From Paragorgia papillata (lineage: Eukaryota > Cnidaria > Anthozoa > Scleralcyonacea > Coralliidae), in NCBI GenBank assembly GCA_035771165.1, contig JAWNZC010000235.1, forward strand, positions 733,501 through 797,500: a DNA stretch of 64,000 bases. The letters run 5' to 3'. Below the pieces are notes generated by a model. That model did no database searches and was not told the origin of the DNA. It was given only the letters and a program-made list of their open reading frames with translations. Below, piece after piece: positions 37,820 through 51,963 of this stretch (position 1 is the first letter of the stretch; every line of letters begins with the position of its first letter). A program made the position numbers and the translations under genes.

Positions 37820-38203
37820 TACCAAAACGTTGTGCTGATTTGTACAAAAATGGAGTAAAAGAAAATGGCGTCTACGTAATTGACCCAGATGGTGAAGGAG
37901 CTTTTAATGTTAGCTGTAACATGACAACTGATGGTGGAGGTTGGACTGTTTTTCAAAGACGAATGGACGGAAGTGTGAATTTCTATCGAGGTTGGTCTGA
38001 CTACAAAAACGGGTTTGGCAATCTCAGTGGAGAGTTCTGGCTTGGACTGGACAAGATAAATCGTTTGACAGAGAGTGGTCAAGATGTTTTGAGAGTTGAT
38101 CTGGAAGATTTTGAAGGCGAGACACGTTACGCTAAGTACAAGGAATTTGCCGTGGCAGATGAGGCAGACCATGAATATAAGTTGAAAGTTGAAGATTATT
38201 CAG
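37820..38203 (+). CDS. Exon 9: fibrinogen C domain, first part
   Basis: Starts VPKRCADLYKNG. Hallmarks: CNMTTDGGGWTVFQRRMDGS, FYRGWSDYKNGFGNLSGEFW, LGLDKI and YAKYKEF. 384 bases, phase 1-1, donor CAG|GTGAGTG. Confidence 0.92.
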
Positions 38204-38535
38204 GTGAGTGACTCTCAGTGAGCACTCTAGCTTTATATACCACTTCATGCCCTCTAGATGTGCGCATTACTTATTTCCCACAAGCGCTAGCAATTGTCCA
38301 ACCGGCAATTGCCTGGGTATCAGTATAAGTGGTGTTCTCACATCTAGATTGTTCATATATATATATACCATATATACCGGTGAGGAAACGCTTGCAGACT
38401 AACCACGGGATTTTACAAACCGCCCTCTCTTGCCCGCTTCATATTTGTCAAATGCCGACCAATGAAAATAAAGCGTTAAATAAACAAAAGTGAATTTTAC
38501 TTCCGTTGAACAAAATAAAGTCCGTCTACAGTTTA

Positions 38536-38612
38536 TTACCCTGGGTGCCAGAGGTTTTTCGACGCTGCTAACCCCCCTGCGAGCGTGGAAGAACCTCTGG
38601 CACCCAGGGTAA
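38536..38612. mobile_element. 77-bp MITE-like inverted repeat
   Basis: TTACCCTGGGTGCCAGAGGTT and its exact complement enclose ~35 bases. In the last intron of the fibrinogen-domain gene. Confidence 0.6.
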
Positions 38613-39090
38613 CGGTTTATCGACAAAACTAAAATAATTGAATAATATAGATTTCAAATGAAGAAACAAAATAAACACGCTTTCTAGACAGGCTAGTTGC
38701 CAAACGGGAACAAATGGAATACAAGAGTAACTAGAAATATGAAAACCTTACTATGCCAGCTATATTAATTGATGAGACGTTTGATTCAGTCCAAATATGA
38801 AAGGGCAACAGACGAGCTAGACTGAGAACGAAATGAGATCGGCGGCTGGCTTTCAATCTACGCCTCATTACTTAGAAAGTGAATTTCCTCCACTGGTTAA
38901 ACTGACATGTTGTAGGAATTTTTTGTGAAGGTGAACTTAAATTTCGAGATAAAGTTTACTAGATATAATATAAGTACTATTTACAATATTCGTGACCGTG
39001 TTGTGTATATGTATATATATATATATAAAGACAAGTGCCAAGTTCGAAATCATACAGACGATATAGAGTGCTCAATACCGAGGCAGAGCG

Positions 39091-39386
39091 AAATAGTAAA
39101 ACAAAAGACAAACTTGAGTTACTTCATTTAAACTTTAATTCACTGCAAATATGTTTCGTATGGTTAAGCTGAGCATACCACACTCTTCAGGTGACTATTG
39201 CAACTGATGTTAACGCTTAAGAAAGTTGAAATTTGACCAGTATAATTCAAATTTCTTAAGCGTTAACATCAGTTGCAATAGTCACCTGAAGAGTGTGGTA
39301 TATGCTCCGCTTACCAAACGAAACAGATTTGTAGTGAACTAAAGTTTAAATGAAGTAACTCAAGTTTGTCTTTTGTTTTACTATTT
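39091..39386. repeat. ~296-bp hairpin element
   Basis: AAATAGTAAAACAAAAGAC to its complement, arms of ~145 bp with few mismatches (for example CTCAAGTTTGTC, AGTGTGGTAT-GCT and AAGCGTTAACATCAG parts). A GT microsatellite follows at 39395-39440. Confidence 0.75.
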
Positions 39387-40292
39387 TATATATATGTGTG
39401 TGTGTATGTGTGTGTGCGTGTGTGTTTGTGTGTGTGTGTAATTTGTTTATACAATTTAATTGTTATTTGGTGCGTTCACATGGATTGGACTTAGGCCTAT
39501 GTCAAACGTCGTTCTTCTCATGCGCCGAACCTAATAATGCAAATCAGCATAAACAAAGGTTTAGTTCATTATCATTAGGTTTGGCACATGAGAAGAGCGA
39601 CGTTTTGGGATGAGCCTTAAGGCGGATTTCCATTCAGTGCTTTTTGTCGCGCTATCGACTTTTTGCGATCGCTTTCTTTTGAATTGTGAGCCCTCGACCG
39701 GATCCATTCCAGTCAAAATTGTATTTACTTGGCTTCTCGGACATGTCGTCAAAAAGCCGCCAACATGATCCCTGGCGTCAAAAACGTCCCGTGCATTCTC
39801 GTTCCCAGAGCCCGAGTACGACTCCGCAGCTAGCTAGCGTACGTATTCCACAAAAAAGTGACACCCAGAATATAAAGCTACCTAACGTGAGTCGCTCAGC
39901 GGCAACTCGTCCGCACCGCAATTGACGATACCGAGAAAGATGGCGACGGTACATTTAACCACAATGCTTTGCGACCTCAAATCAGCTGAAATGACAACAA
40001 AACATTGTTTATCATGTTAACATGGATCAAGTAAGCAAGAAATTCATTCCTACCAAAGTTGATCTTTTTAAAGACCTATCTTTCGATAATTGTACAAGAA
40101 GCAATATTTACTATCCGCAAAGGATTGTGGTTAAATGTACAAGTCACCATCTTTTTTGGTACGGTCAATTAAGTACAAATCATGCAGTTCGATAGTCAAA
40201 AGAGCGATGTATTTGCCGCATAATTATAAGCTACGCATGAGATCACTGAACTAATGAGGTCATAACAGTTTGTGTATTTTTTTTATTACAAG

Positions 40293-40558
40293 GTGATGCT
40301 GGTAACTCACTTGCTGCTCACAATGGAATGAAGTTTAGCACTAAAGATAAGGATAATGACGAAAAGAGTTCTGGAAAGTGCGCTGTGCTTCGTCAAGGTG
40401 CCTGGTGGTACAATAGCTGTTTTCGCTCCAACTTGAATGGTTTGTACCTTCGTGGTCGTCGCAAAGCATTTGCTAAAGGCGTTAACTGGTATCACTGGAG
40501 AGGATACTACTATTCTTTAAAGAAGACAGAGATGAAGATCAGGCCACATAACTTTTAG
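40293..40558 (+). CDS. Exon 10: fibrinogen C domain, second part and stop
   Basis: [20 protein letters not shown], then DND: the conserved calcium site with Dx[21 protein letters not shown] carries the last Cys pair partner. Ends KIRPHNF and TAG. The domain is complete over exons 9-10. Confidence 0.92.
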
Positions 40559-40614
40559 ACTATCACAGTTCACACCAAACACCTTCCTTATTAGAAAATA
40601 GCTCACTTTATAAC

Positions 40615-40620
40615 AATAAA
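40615..40620 (+). promoter_or_regulatory. Polyadenylation signal AATAAA
   Basis: 57 bases after the stop codon of the fibrinogen-domain gene. Confidence 0.6.
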
Positions 40621-40870
40621 TACTTTTGTTAACATTCTTGTAGACCTTAGGGACCGGTCCTTTCCGTTTTGTCTTGAACGCTTTCGTTTAAAAGAAGTAA
40701 TATTTAAATATAATTATGCTGTATGCTATTAGATATATTGCATCATCATGGTGATTGACTGGGCAAAATTTAGGCAGAGCCCAAAAGAGAAAAATCAAAG
40801 TAATTTCTTTGTTCAGTTGGAACATATAGTTTTGGATTCTAAATTTCTGTAACGAGTCGTGAGTTAAATT

Positions 40871-42250
40871 TCAAATATAGGACGAAATATCTTTGTTATA
40901 TAAAAAAGCGAGGACTGCAGAGTCAGACTGGCTTCGTATTAGGGGCGGTGCAATTAGGGAGAGGGGCGCCGTCAGGGTTTGTTTCAGAATATTTAACAAG
41001 GGGGCAATATAATCTGCCAATTCTTTAAGTTCTGAGTTAATTACTGAAACTAATGTTTTAAGGTCTTTATGATGATACAATATATTCATATATCATCTGC
41101 ATATAAAACTAGGTGAGCTAATCTATTAAATACTTTTGCATCATTTACAAAAATAAGAAATAGAATAGGTCCTAGAGTAGATCCTTGTGGAACACCACAT
41201 AATATATCAGAATATTCGGACTTAGTGTCTTCAATTGACACAAATTGTTGACGGTTAGTTAAATAACTTTTGAACCAAGATAATTCTTTGTTTATAATGC
41301 CATAATAAGTTAATTTTTCTAAAAGTATATCACGATTCACTGTGTCGAATGCTTTGGACAAGTCTAAAAAATACCAATTGATAATTCCCCATTGTCTATT
41401 GCATCTCTTATTTTCTCGACAAAGTTTATAACAGCTAATTGTGTACCTCTCTTTTTACGAAAACCAAACTGATATTGATATAATAAATTATTATCTTCTA
41501 AGTACTGTGTTAGCTTTTCACAGATTATTTTCTCAAACAGCTTTGCAAAGTAGGTAGTAATGAAATTGGTCGATAGTTGGTCACATTCGAATGATCACCT
41601 GTCTTAAACACAGGGATTACCTTGGCAATTTTCATAAGGTCTGGAAATATACCACTATCAAGAGATGAATTAATAATAAAACAGAGTGGCTTGAAAATAA
41701 TTTCAGCAGACTGTTTTATATATTTAATTGGTATATTATCACTTCCTGTAGATTTCAAGGGGTCTAATTCATAGAGACAATCAAGTACTTTAAATGGTGA
41801 AATATAATTTAATGCAAATTTGCATTGGAAAGTTTCTTTCATCCAATATTTAAAACTTTTAGAGCTTACCGGAAGTTTTTTAGACAAAGATGGCCCAACA
41901 TTTGTAAAGTAATTATTAAATATGTTTGCAATGTCAGATTTGTTATTAATCTTTGTACTATTATGTTCTATAAACGATATTGTACTTGATTTCTTTTTCT
42001 TTCTTAGTATCTGATTTAAAGTATTCCACGTGGCTCTCATATTACCACTTGATTTTTCCAAAAGATTTTTATAATAATTGTATTTTGTCGATCGAATCTT
42101 TTAAGTGGTTTAATTTATTGCGATAGGTTTTCCATTTAATAATATTACTAGGTAAAGGACATTTAGTCTTCAGCCGAAAACATCTATTTTTTCGTTTAAT
42201 AGATTTTAATATACCTTGAGTAATCCATCCATTTTTTTTCGTTTTGGAAT
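40871..42250 (-). pseudogene. Non-LTR retrotransposon reverse transcriptase, broken
   Basis: Minus-strand pieces: MRATWNTLNQILRKKKK and NNYFTNVGPSLSKKLP (upstream of RT), YELDPLKSTGSDNIPIKYIK, IPVFKTGDHSNVTNYRPISL, SKAFDTVNRDILLEKL, GVPQGSTLGPILFLIFVND and YADDI. Frameshifts at ~41370-41525 and ~41089. Probably the 3' part of the element whose endonuclease lies at 43790-44270. Confidence 0.8.
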
Positions 42251-42481
42251 TTCATCGCCAGAAATCATATATAACCGTCGCGCCCGCCGTGGGTAGTCAG
42301 CGGTAACACCCAAAGCATAACATTTTATTTGAATTCTTTCAACATTTCCCGCCTATGCAGGCTCAACCAAGGCCCAACCTTGTCAACGAACTTCACCATT
42401 TATTTGTGCTCATGTCAATTTGAATGAAAATAGAGTATTTTGAAGCTATAGTGTCTGCAGTTACAGAGACTTTTTTCTCTT

Positions 42482-43280
42482 AGGGGCTGTTTACATGGGA
42501 GGCGGGACGGGACGTTTGCTGGGATCCCGCCATGCATGTATATATCTCTTATTTGTGCCGTGCCGTTTATATGGAAATAATTTTCAATGGACGTTTTTCG
42601 TCCCGTCCCGGCAAAGCGGGATCCCGGTTCGCTCAGCCAGGATCCCGGCAATTTTTCTCATGTAAACACTCCGTCCCGCTTTGCCGGGACGTTTGCCAGG
42701 ACGATATTATGCTGACTTGGCAAAAATTCTGACTGGAAATTCTGACAAAGTTTGCCTTGTCCGTCTACTCCGAACGTTTTCTCAAGAAATAATCCACTGT
42801 AGAAGTTATAAAATATATTGGCAGAAAGATAATTCACCTTGCTACAACATACGTACAGTTTATCCGACCAAATAGCTTAGTTTCCCTAAAAAAAAGCGAA
42901 ATACCGAACATGTCCAAATCATAATAGCTGCCGCTATTTTGAAATTTTTTTTCGTATGTATTATAATCTGTCTTCTCCGAATGTTTTCTCGAGAAATAAA
43001 CCACTGTAGAATCTATCAAATATACTGGAAGAAAGATAATTCAACTGGCTACAACATACGTACAGTTTATACGACCAAATAGCTTAGTCTTCTTAAAAAA
43101 AGAGAAATACCGAACATGTCCAACACGAACTAGAGATGCTGGTTGAACGTCCCGGTATTCCAGGGTGTAATCGTCCCGGTAGAAACGTTCTCATATAAAC
43201 GCGGGATGAAAAACGTCCCGTCCCGGCAATCGTCCCATCCCGGCAATCGCCCCGTCCCGCCTTCCATATAAACAGCCCCT
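42482..43280. mobile_element. TIR element nested in the non-LTR copy
   Basis: 799 bp with inverted ends AGGGGCTGTTTACATGG (left) and the complement of AGGGGCTGTTTATATGG (right), followed by GC-rich GGCGGGACGGGACG-type repeats on both sides. No clear target duplication. It contains a ~100-bp direct repeat (AGAAAGATAATTCA, ACATACGTACAGTTTAT and flanks, near 42830 and 43030). Confidence 0.65.
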
Positions 43281-43789
43281 TTTAGTATGGCCCCTCAAAT
43301 CGTGGAATCAAAAGCAGCGAATCCTTTACAAGTTAATGAACGCTCGAAAGCAATTTGTTTCTTAGCAATGTTTAAGTACTTGGAATTGAAAGCTCTAGTC
43401 TTCATGTTTACGTCCTGGGGATCACATTTTGTCGTCCGAGCTTTGCTTTTATTAAAAAGTTCTCTTGATTTAGGTAACTCGACGGAGGTTTATAGTGCAA
43501 ATACCCAATTGGTAAGGAGAAGAGCGACGAAAGCGCTCATCGAGAAAAGTAAGATCAATTTTAAACATACAAAAGTGACTGTTACTCCTAGATGTTGTTT
43601 ACATTCCTTACTCCTGTACTGGGGGATCACATTTTTTATTTTTTGTGTATAAATGATAAAAATTGGGAATAAAAGGACTTTTTCTATACATTTTATTACA
43701 TTGAGTGAGTTAGCAACATTCGCCTCAGGGGCCTGGTGCGAGTGTAATATTTCAGTTGATGGTTATGATTTCTGGCGATGTATTTTAAT

Positions 43790-44270
43790 GGTCTTTAATG
43801 GAAAATGTTTATCAAACAATGCTTGCAGTGAATCTTTACAAACATTGCATATTGTTGATTGGTGTCGTTAATTTTGTATATTTCATTCCAATCTGCAGAA
43901 GATAGTTCATGCAGATAGTTTGTTTCACTCGTTGCAGAAAAACACATTCTTGTAATAAATTTTTCAGTAGTTGATATGGTGGTATACTGAAAAACAAACA
44001 CTGGTAAATGGTCAGTTATGTCTGTATACAATAGACCAGAATGAATATCACGGATTATTTCGGTTGTATTTGTATAATTATATATTATCTATTAAAGTAG
44101 CAGAATTTTCTGTTATTCTTGTAGGATTTACAATTAATGGAAAGAAGAAATAACTTAACATATCATTATAAAATGAATTTGTATCTGTATGAGATTCGCA
44201 TTTGAGCAAATCAATATTGTAATCACCCGCAATAAAACAAGACATTTTATTATTTACTAGTTTATCTAAG
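43790..44270 (-). pseudogene. Non-LTR retrotransposon endonuclease fragment (APE type)
   Basis: Minus strand reads CFIAGDYNIDLLKCES, PLIVNPTRITENSATLIDNI and DITDHLPVF, the C-terminal half of an APE-type endonuclease. Orientation and order fit the RT remnant at 40871-42250, from which it is separated by the nested insertion. Confidence 0.72.
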
Positions 44271-44279
44271 ATACTCAGT

Positions 44280-45720
44280 TAGTGTAGATATTCAGTTAGT
44301 GTAGGTCAGCTCAGTTTGTTTCATGTATCATGTGTGATACATGTACAATACATATAATTATATACCATAATACAATTTTATTAATTAAAAGTTTGTGATG
44401 ATATTACGTCATGAATAGGGCCCCTGTGATGTATATCCTGTACTTAACCCGCCCCTAACTACTGAGATTTTACGTATAGATTGGGTTTGCTGGTATCGGT
44501 TTAGTCAGAAAATTTATGAGTTCCCCAAGCGGGTCTCGAACATACAACTTTGCAATCGCCAATGAGATACTCTAACCATTACTATACTGTATATACATGG
44601 CTGGGATCCAGATGGCTTGGACGTGGTTGAGTTCTATTGGTGCGACCTGCAGTAGCCGCAGGACGTCGTAACTTTGTAGTAGGTGGTTCAGAACTGTGGT
44701 TGCATGTTGCTAAGCAGTGGAATACCGAGAGCTTCTGTAAACAAGAAACTTCAGTGCATGCACCTGCATCTGATTTCAAGAGCAAAGACAATTTTATCTG
44801 CAGTAAACTGTTTGGAGCCAAGCAAGACTATAGAAAACGTTTCAGTAAGAATGGGGTCCGCTTGTCAGGTATTTTTTTTTTAACTGTTTTTTTGTCATTA
44901 CTTATATATTTATTACAAAAAAGTTGTGTGTTGTGTTTGCTAGAGTTTTGTCGCGGCACGATTTAGGTTTTGCTTAATTAAGCACCTGCTAAGCATGCGT
45001 GTAGATAGCTTCTGTGCCGCCTATACAACACAGTCAAAACTAAACCAGATAAGCCTACTTTTCACAAATACAACGCCAGGCTCTGTTGTAGCGCAATTTC
45101 TGTGTCGAAAAGAAGTACTGACATCTTGTATCCGGATAGATTTTAATGATTTCAAAAACGCGCGCCCTATAGTACTGCTAAACTGATTGTAAGTGTCTGT
45201 ATTGAAGTAAATCTTAAGCAACAGTTCTCATCCTTTATAATTAGCGAGTTGACGTACGTCCTGCTTTAGACCTTTCACGGCAACTTATGTTCAGGTTTGC
45301 TGGTCAGGCTGAAGTCATGGTTGCCTATCCTTACAACGGATAACTATACTACTCTGTGGAAAGCAGTCAATTCCAGCTAGTTCAAAGACCGATCTCTTTC
45401 TGACATCATATTCGTTGTATACCAAATGTATACCATTTCCAAATGAAAATAAATGTAGGTGCATAGCCATATAGTGTAAGAAATCTGAAGTGGAATATAA
45501 TTTAAGCACTGAATAATTAAACGACCTTATAATATAACGTTTGTAGTCGAGCATTGGAAAATCTAAATATTTACTAAACACAATAAACAGGTATTACCAG
45601 TAATTTGAATTACCATTCTTTGACTGTCGAACAAATAGAACTAAACTCAGCTGACATAGTGCTAATGAGTGGCGCCATGTTTGGCATATCAGAAACGTCG
45701 CCTCAATTACGTTACTTGCG
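44280..45720. other. Host or repeat DNA without recognised genes
   Basis: A plus-strand frame at 44637-44880 is open and ends in CAG|GTATTT, but nothing in it is recognised. Confidence 0.35.
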
Positions 45721-47103
<1,383 letters not shown>

Positions 47104-47127
47104 CCCGGGCAAAACGTCAGGGACAGA

Positions 47128-47219
47128 CAAACAAACAAACAAACAAACAAACAAACAAACAAACAAACAAACAAACAAACAAACAAACAAACAAACAAAC
47201 AAACAAACAAACAAACAAA
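47128..47219. repeat. (ACAA)n microsatellite
   Basis: About 23 units of AAAC, shortly after the CTAA array. Confidence 0.95.
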
Positions 47220-47570
47220 TTCACACAGAATATAAAACGCTGCTAGCTCGTTTTTCCGATCAATTTACTCAGACAGCTAAAATAGCTTGAATATGCAAAA
47301 TAATAAGTAAACAAGGTTATTTAGATGCATCTCCGTATTATAAATGTAAATTCCTACAGTTCTGCCGCTTATAGAGTATCTACTTACTAACTTAGCAGGT
47401 GGACGATAGAACGATCATTCATTGTTTTCTGATTATTTAAGTTAAAAGTTTAATATTTTTTTTTTTAAATAGTGCATGATTCTGGTGAAGATTTTGTTTG
47501 GAATACTTCATTTATCATACTCAATTCCAAATAACGGTAAGACCTAAAAATAGGTACGTTTACACGTACA

Positions 47571-47729
47571 TGTATCTACTGCGTTGCGTCAGACTGCTCA
47601 GACAGACTCGGGATGTGATTGGAAAAACCTTCTGAAATTTGATTGGTCCCGAAGAATATTCTATTGTTACTTAACATCGGAAAACCTTGCATACCGACGT
47701 AGTGTCTACTCGCCTGTGCAGTAGATACA
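47571..47729. mobile_element. Small TIR element, TGTATCTACTGCG ends
   Basis: 159 bp from TGTATCTACTGCG to a GCAGTAGATACA end. A related palindrome (TATCTACTGCGCTTGCGCAG...) lies at 49041-49071, so a larger or second copy may span to there. Confidence 0.5.
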
Positions 47730-47908
47730 GAAACAAATTGAAGGTAATCTAGGCAATAGTAATCATGACAAGACAAAAATTATTCTATCCAAATTAAGTA
47801 TTAGACCAACATCTGGCAATAGAGTGTTGTCTAAACCCGATTAAATACCGGAGTTTTTAAATAAACATACTACCGGCGTTAGACCTAATTTAGCAAGTCA
47901 ACTGATTC

Positions 47909-48109
47909 TTGCCCTCATTTGAAGACTATATTCCTCCAGTCGGCTCTACCTTTTCTATTGAGAAAGCTACTGTAGAGGAAACTTTCAATTTATTAAATTA
48001 TTTGAAACTAAACAAAGCTACAGGATTAAACAACATTCCGGCCAAGTTACTTAAAATAGGCGCAGGTATACGCTATCTAGCTATCTCTTTATGTAACATT
48101 TGTAATTAG
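47909..48109 (+). pseudogene. Non-LTR reverse transcriptase N-terminal fragment
   Basis: FSIEKATVEETFNLLNYLKL and NKATGLNNIPAKLLK, followed by ISLCNICN and a stop, match the segment preceding the RT fingers in CR1/L2-like elements (usually K(A/S)tG.DnIpakLLK). Confidence 0.6.
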
Positions 48110-48460
48110 AGGGCAGTCAGAGACTGCATGTACCTCCACCAGTGGGTTATTAGAGAGGTTTAAAAGGAAAACGAGCTATCCCGCTAACCAGGCTGGCTCA
48201 CGAGACCAACACGTGCATGTATGAATAAAATGCTTGATTGCACTCGTACCAAAATTATGCAAAAATTTTGGAAATAAAATAAGGATAATGAGCGCAATCC
48301 AGCATTTCTTCTACACGGAGAATCTTGCAGTCAGATTTTTATTAATTTTTCATCCAAATGTTGACTAAATTCAACCACAATTTAATGGATGGGTCGCCGG
48401 TCTATGGCCAACCCTTCTGCAAACTTTCATGAAAATCGATAGAATACTTTTTGAGATATC

Positions 48461-48670
48461 CTGGCGACAGACAGACAAACCAACCAACAGACAAGCAACA
48501 GACAAACAACAGACAAACAAACAATGCTTACAAATTGTTTTCCTCCGAAGAGGCTCTAGTGTTCTCCTCCGAAGAGGCCCATTTGTTCTCCTCCGAAGAG
48601 GCTTACAACGAGGCTTAATACAATTTGTTCTCCTCCGAAGACGTTCAATTTTGCCCCGAAGAGGCTTACT
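48461..48670. repeat. CAGACAAAC and TCCTCCGAAGAGGC tandem repeats
   Basis: CAGACAAAC-type units at 48465-48530, then five imperfect units around TCCTCCGAAGAGG(C) with ~25-base spacing at 48540-48665. The core CCTC..GAGG is an inverted repeat. Confidence 0.75.
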
Positions 48671-49161
48671 ATTTAATACCATTAGCTTTTGAAAACTGTG
48701 GTAAATCATACTTATACGACAAATTTGTGGTAATTAATCATCAAAGTACTTACCAATTGATAAACTGAAGTGAACACCAACAAAGCTAGCGAGCACCAAC
48801 AAAGCTAGAGCACAACTGAACAAAGCCAAAATACACAGTTTTATCGCCATAATTTCGCAAAACCATAAGTCAACGTGATGCTGAGATCGGAAAAGCTCGG
48901 TCCGCCTATATCTTCGTATTCGCTATTTGAATGGTTACGAACGATACTGCCCCTTCGTACTCGCTGTTTGATTGGCTCCGATTCTTCTTTTGTTACCACT
49001 TTGATTGTTACTTACACTGTTTGACCCGACATGTCAGCATAGTATCTACTGCGCTTGCGCAGTAGATACAAAAACACGACCCTTAAACAAAATGAACTAA
49101 AACAATTATATATTATATATTTATATTATATATTATATTATATATTTGTTAGCTTTGCCAG

Positions 49162-49344
49162 TAACAGTTTGGCAACAGATTGTTGTTGTTGTTGGTGGTG
49201 GTGGTGATGGTGTTGGTGGTGTTGTTGTTGTTGGTAGTGATGGTGTTGGTGGTGTTGTTGTTGGTGTTGGTGGTGTTGGTGGTGGTGGTGGTGATGGTGT
49301 TGGTGGTGTTGTTGTTGTTGTTGTAGTTGTAGTATTGTTGTTTT

Positions 49345-49385
<41 letters not shown>

Positions 49386-49386
49386 G
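49162..49386. repeat. (GTT/GGT)n low-complexity tract
   Basis: Trinucleotide-like GTT and GGT repeats; frames read as Val/Gly only. Preceded by a TATA-rich tract at 49108-49145. Confidence 0.9.
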
Positions 49387-49815
49387 CCTCGTCTTACTCT
49401 AGCCAGGAAGTTATGCTGTTAAGAATATCTCGAGAAGTGTTAACCCAATTTTGATGTTACTTTGTGAAATGGTTAGGCACAGGCCAAGAACCAACACATT
49501 AAATTTTGGTAAGACTTGGACAAGAATTTTATAAAAATCTGACCGCAAGCTAGCTTCTCGGTGTAGGAGAAATGAATGAGAAAATGCTTGACTTCGCTTA
49601 TATTTTGTGCAAACTTTACCTGAACATTTAGCTGAATCGGCAAATAAAAATTTTAATGATGAACTTAATACTTTAATTGTTTATAATATAAAGCGGTTGC
49701 AGACCAAGGGAAATAATTCAAGGTTTATTGGTTTCTTTTATTATTTCTTAATTAATAATGGTACGCGGTGCACGTGCAATCAGGCATTTTATTCATGAAT
49801 GTGTAGGTCTGTTGA

Positions 49816-50355
49816 CAGTACCGCCGAGAAGGGGGGTAGGCGGGGCAACTGCCATGGGGCCCGGCCCACGTTAGGGGCCCGTACGGCCGCCTATGCACAT
49901 GCAGTGACGTACTTGCACGTCATGACAAACTTCACTTTGACGATAATTATGATCCTTTGCGCGATTTTCGGTCCGCGAAAATGTGAAAATTTATGATATG
50001 TTACGGTATTCTTTAGAATATCATAATTGACAAATTTACGTCAGATCGTGAGTTCCACCATGTTAGTTTATCATATAAAATGAATACGTAAAGTTTACAA
50101 GTCTCATTCGGCGCCGCATAGCCGCCGACCACGTCACGCATATCTGCTTTCGTTGAATTCGATCTTGTAATTAGCTAGGAACCTTTCTTAGGAATTATTT
50201 GCGCCGTAGTGCGGTAGCGCAATGTAGCACGACACCGCATCTTTTTAACAGCGATGTGGGTACTCGCACAACAGTAGAAATTGTCAAATCTGAGACGTTT
50301 GGGGGCCCGCGACACTTACCTTCCCCCGGGCCCATCCTGGCTCTCGGCGGCCCTG
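49816..50355. mobile_element. hAT-type MITE with 8-bp target duplication
   Basis: 540 bp, ends CAGTACCGCCGAGA and TCTCGGCGGCCCTG. TCTGTTGA is repeated exactly at 49808-49815 and 50356-50363. CAG..CTG ends and 8-bp duplication identify the hAT superfamily. GGGGCCCG motifs lie inside both ends. No transposase. Confidence 0.88.
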
Positions 50356-50752
50356 TCTGTTGAGCTAGCTAGCTTGGTTAACATCTAGCTCCAATAACCC
50401 GCGCTTTTCCCCGTAAGAAATGGAGCACGCACGACAACTAATCGGAAACGTTGTTGTATTAGATCTGTTACATAAACTTATCATTTATTACCACGATGGA
50501 TGATATATCCCGAGGGAAAAGCCCGGGGATTATATTATCCCGAGGGGTAATATTCTGGCCTCGTGGCCTTGTTTAGTTAGGTGCTAGTTTAAAGTTTTAA
50601 TCAATATCCATCTTAAGTTTAAAAATAATGTACAATGGATTTACAACATAGATCGTATGATCAAATATAATATAATTTACAAAACTACAGTGTTAAAGTC
50701 ATTCTAAAAATCTAGTAAGAGTACATAATTTGAAGGATACTACCCTATGTAT

Positions 50753-51478
50753 TTACAATAAAGAGATTGTTCTCGGAATAAAAGACATTTGGTGTCGTTT
50801 AGTGCCTGAGACTACTGGAGGGCGGTGCTTTCTAGCTCTAAGATTGTAAGAGTTGGTTATAGAGTCTGGAATTAACTTGTTACAGGGGTTGTTTGTGTCT
50901 TTCTTGATTCTTCCGTACACCTTAACAGTGCTAGAATCCCGCCTAGACTTAAGAGATGGTAAAAAGTCGCGCGGTAGGCCTAGAATCCGTAATTTTAAAC
51001 TTCTGTTCTGAGTGTTCTCAAGCTCGTCCTCTAAGTAGTGTGGAAGACCACCCCAGATTGGAGCCCTATACTCAAGCAAAGGCCTGATTTTTGGTCGATA
51101 GCACGTAATTCCGACATCAGTGGGGAGATTTGCTCTGCGACATTCCCTCAGACAGAATAATCGTTTATTTGCTTTCCTAGTAATCTCTTCCACATGCGTA
51201 TTCCATTTCAGGTCATCTTGGTGCCACACACCAAGTAGTTTAAATTTATTGACTCGCTCGATCGTGTCATCGCCAATAACGAGGGGTGGTGGTTCAGGGA
51301 TCGTGTCTATGAAAAAGATCCACATATCTTTCGTTTTCTTTGTGTTGATTTTCATCCTGTTTCTTTCTGCCCAATTCCGCATCGCATCCAAAACTTCTTG
51401 CATATGGCTTGAAGATCCCGATCCTATCAGCTCATCCTGGGTGCAGTCATCTGCATATTTGCACGTGTTGATAATCAA
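50753..51478 (-). pseudogene. Non-LTR reverse transcriptase, C-terminal part
   Basis: 241 open codons containing YADDCTQDEL (RT active site), NWAERNRMKINTKKTKDMW, FKLLGVWHQDDLKWNTHVEE and YNLRARKHRPPVV, the thumb and C-terminal region of a CR1/L2/Rex-like element. The 5' part is missing beyond ~51660. Confidence 0.8.
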
Positions 51479-51963
51479 TTTTTTGTTTTGTTCCGACCGT
51501 TTGTTAAATTGGCGGATTTCATTGATTCTCTAATTCAGCTAGGGGGAGATTTTATGTTGTCAATGTCATTCTGCTGCTGACAGTTTGCTAGACCTAAGTC
51601 AGCACCGCTTTTTACCAAATCAATAAATCTTTTAAACCTTTTGCTTAATTTATTCCTTGGTTATACTGGTCAAGAAGGGCCCCAGTGACGCGAAGGACCG
51701 GTAGGGCGGGAAAAAACCCTGGCATCGGATGGTGGACTCTGCATTTTTATTGGTTGATTGCTTTTCTTAAACATTCCTCATACATGAAACATATTTATGC
51801 ATAGTTTTGTGCCAGTTATGATCAAATAGCTTATAAACGGGATCGCCAATGGGACCAACCACAGTTAATAGAAAACCATAGTTAATAGAAAATAAACATG
51901 GTTTGGAAACCCGGCAAACTTTAAAGTGGTTAACAATCAAGCTACGATTCATGTTGAAAGATA

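Larger units (their letters stand above)
27609..40558 (+). other. Fibrinogen-related secreted protein gene (10 coding exons)
   Basis: Ten exons with consensus splice sites join in compatible phases to 1764 bases, 588 codons including TAG. Order: signal peptide, PAN/Apple-like, EGF-like, five calcium-binding EGF, and a fibrinogen C-terminal domain split over two exons. cbEGF exons are symmetric (phase 1-1), fit for duplication. A polyadenylation signal AATAAA lies at 40615. Proteins of this layout are secreted multimeric lectin-like or matrix proteins in invertebrates; innate recognition is plausible but not shown. The individual exons are listed separately. Confidence 0.85.

Noticed and set aside
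43287..43652. 121-codon plus-strand frame
   Set aside because: Lies in the nested-insertion region and has no recognisable domain.
44637..44966. 109-codon frame ending in a donor-like CAG|GTATTT
   Set aside because: No recognised domain and no matching exons; not enough to call a gene.
49146..49454. 102-codon Val/Gly-rich frame
   Set aside because: Translation of a GTT/GGT repeat.
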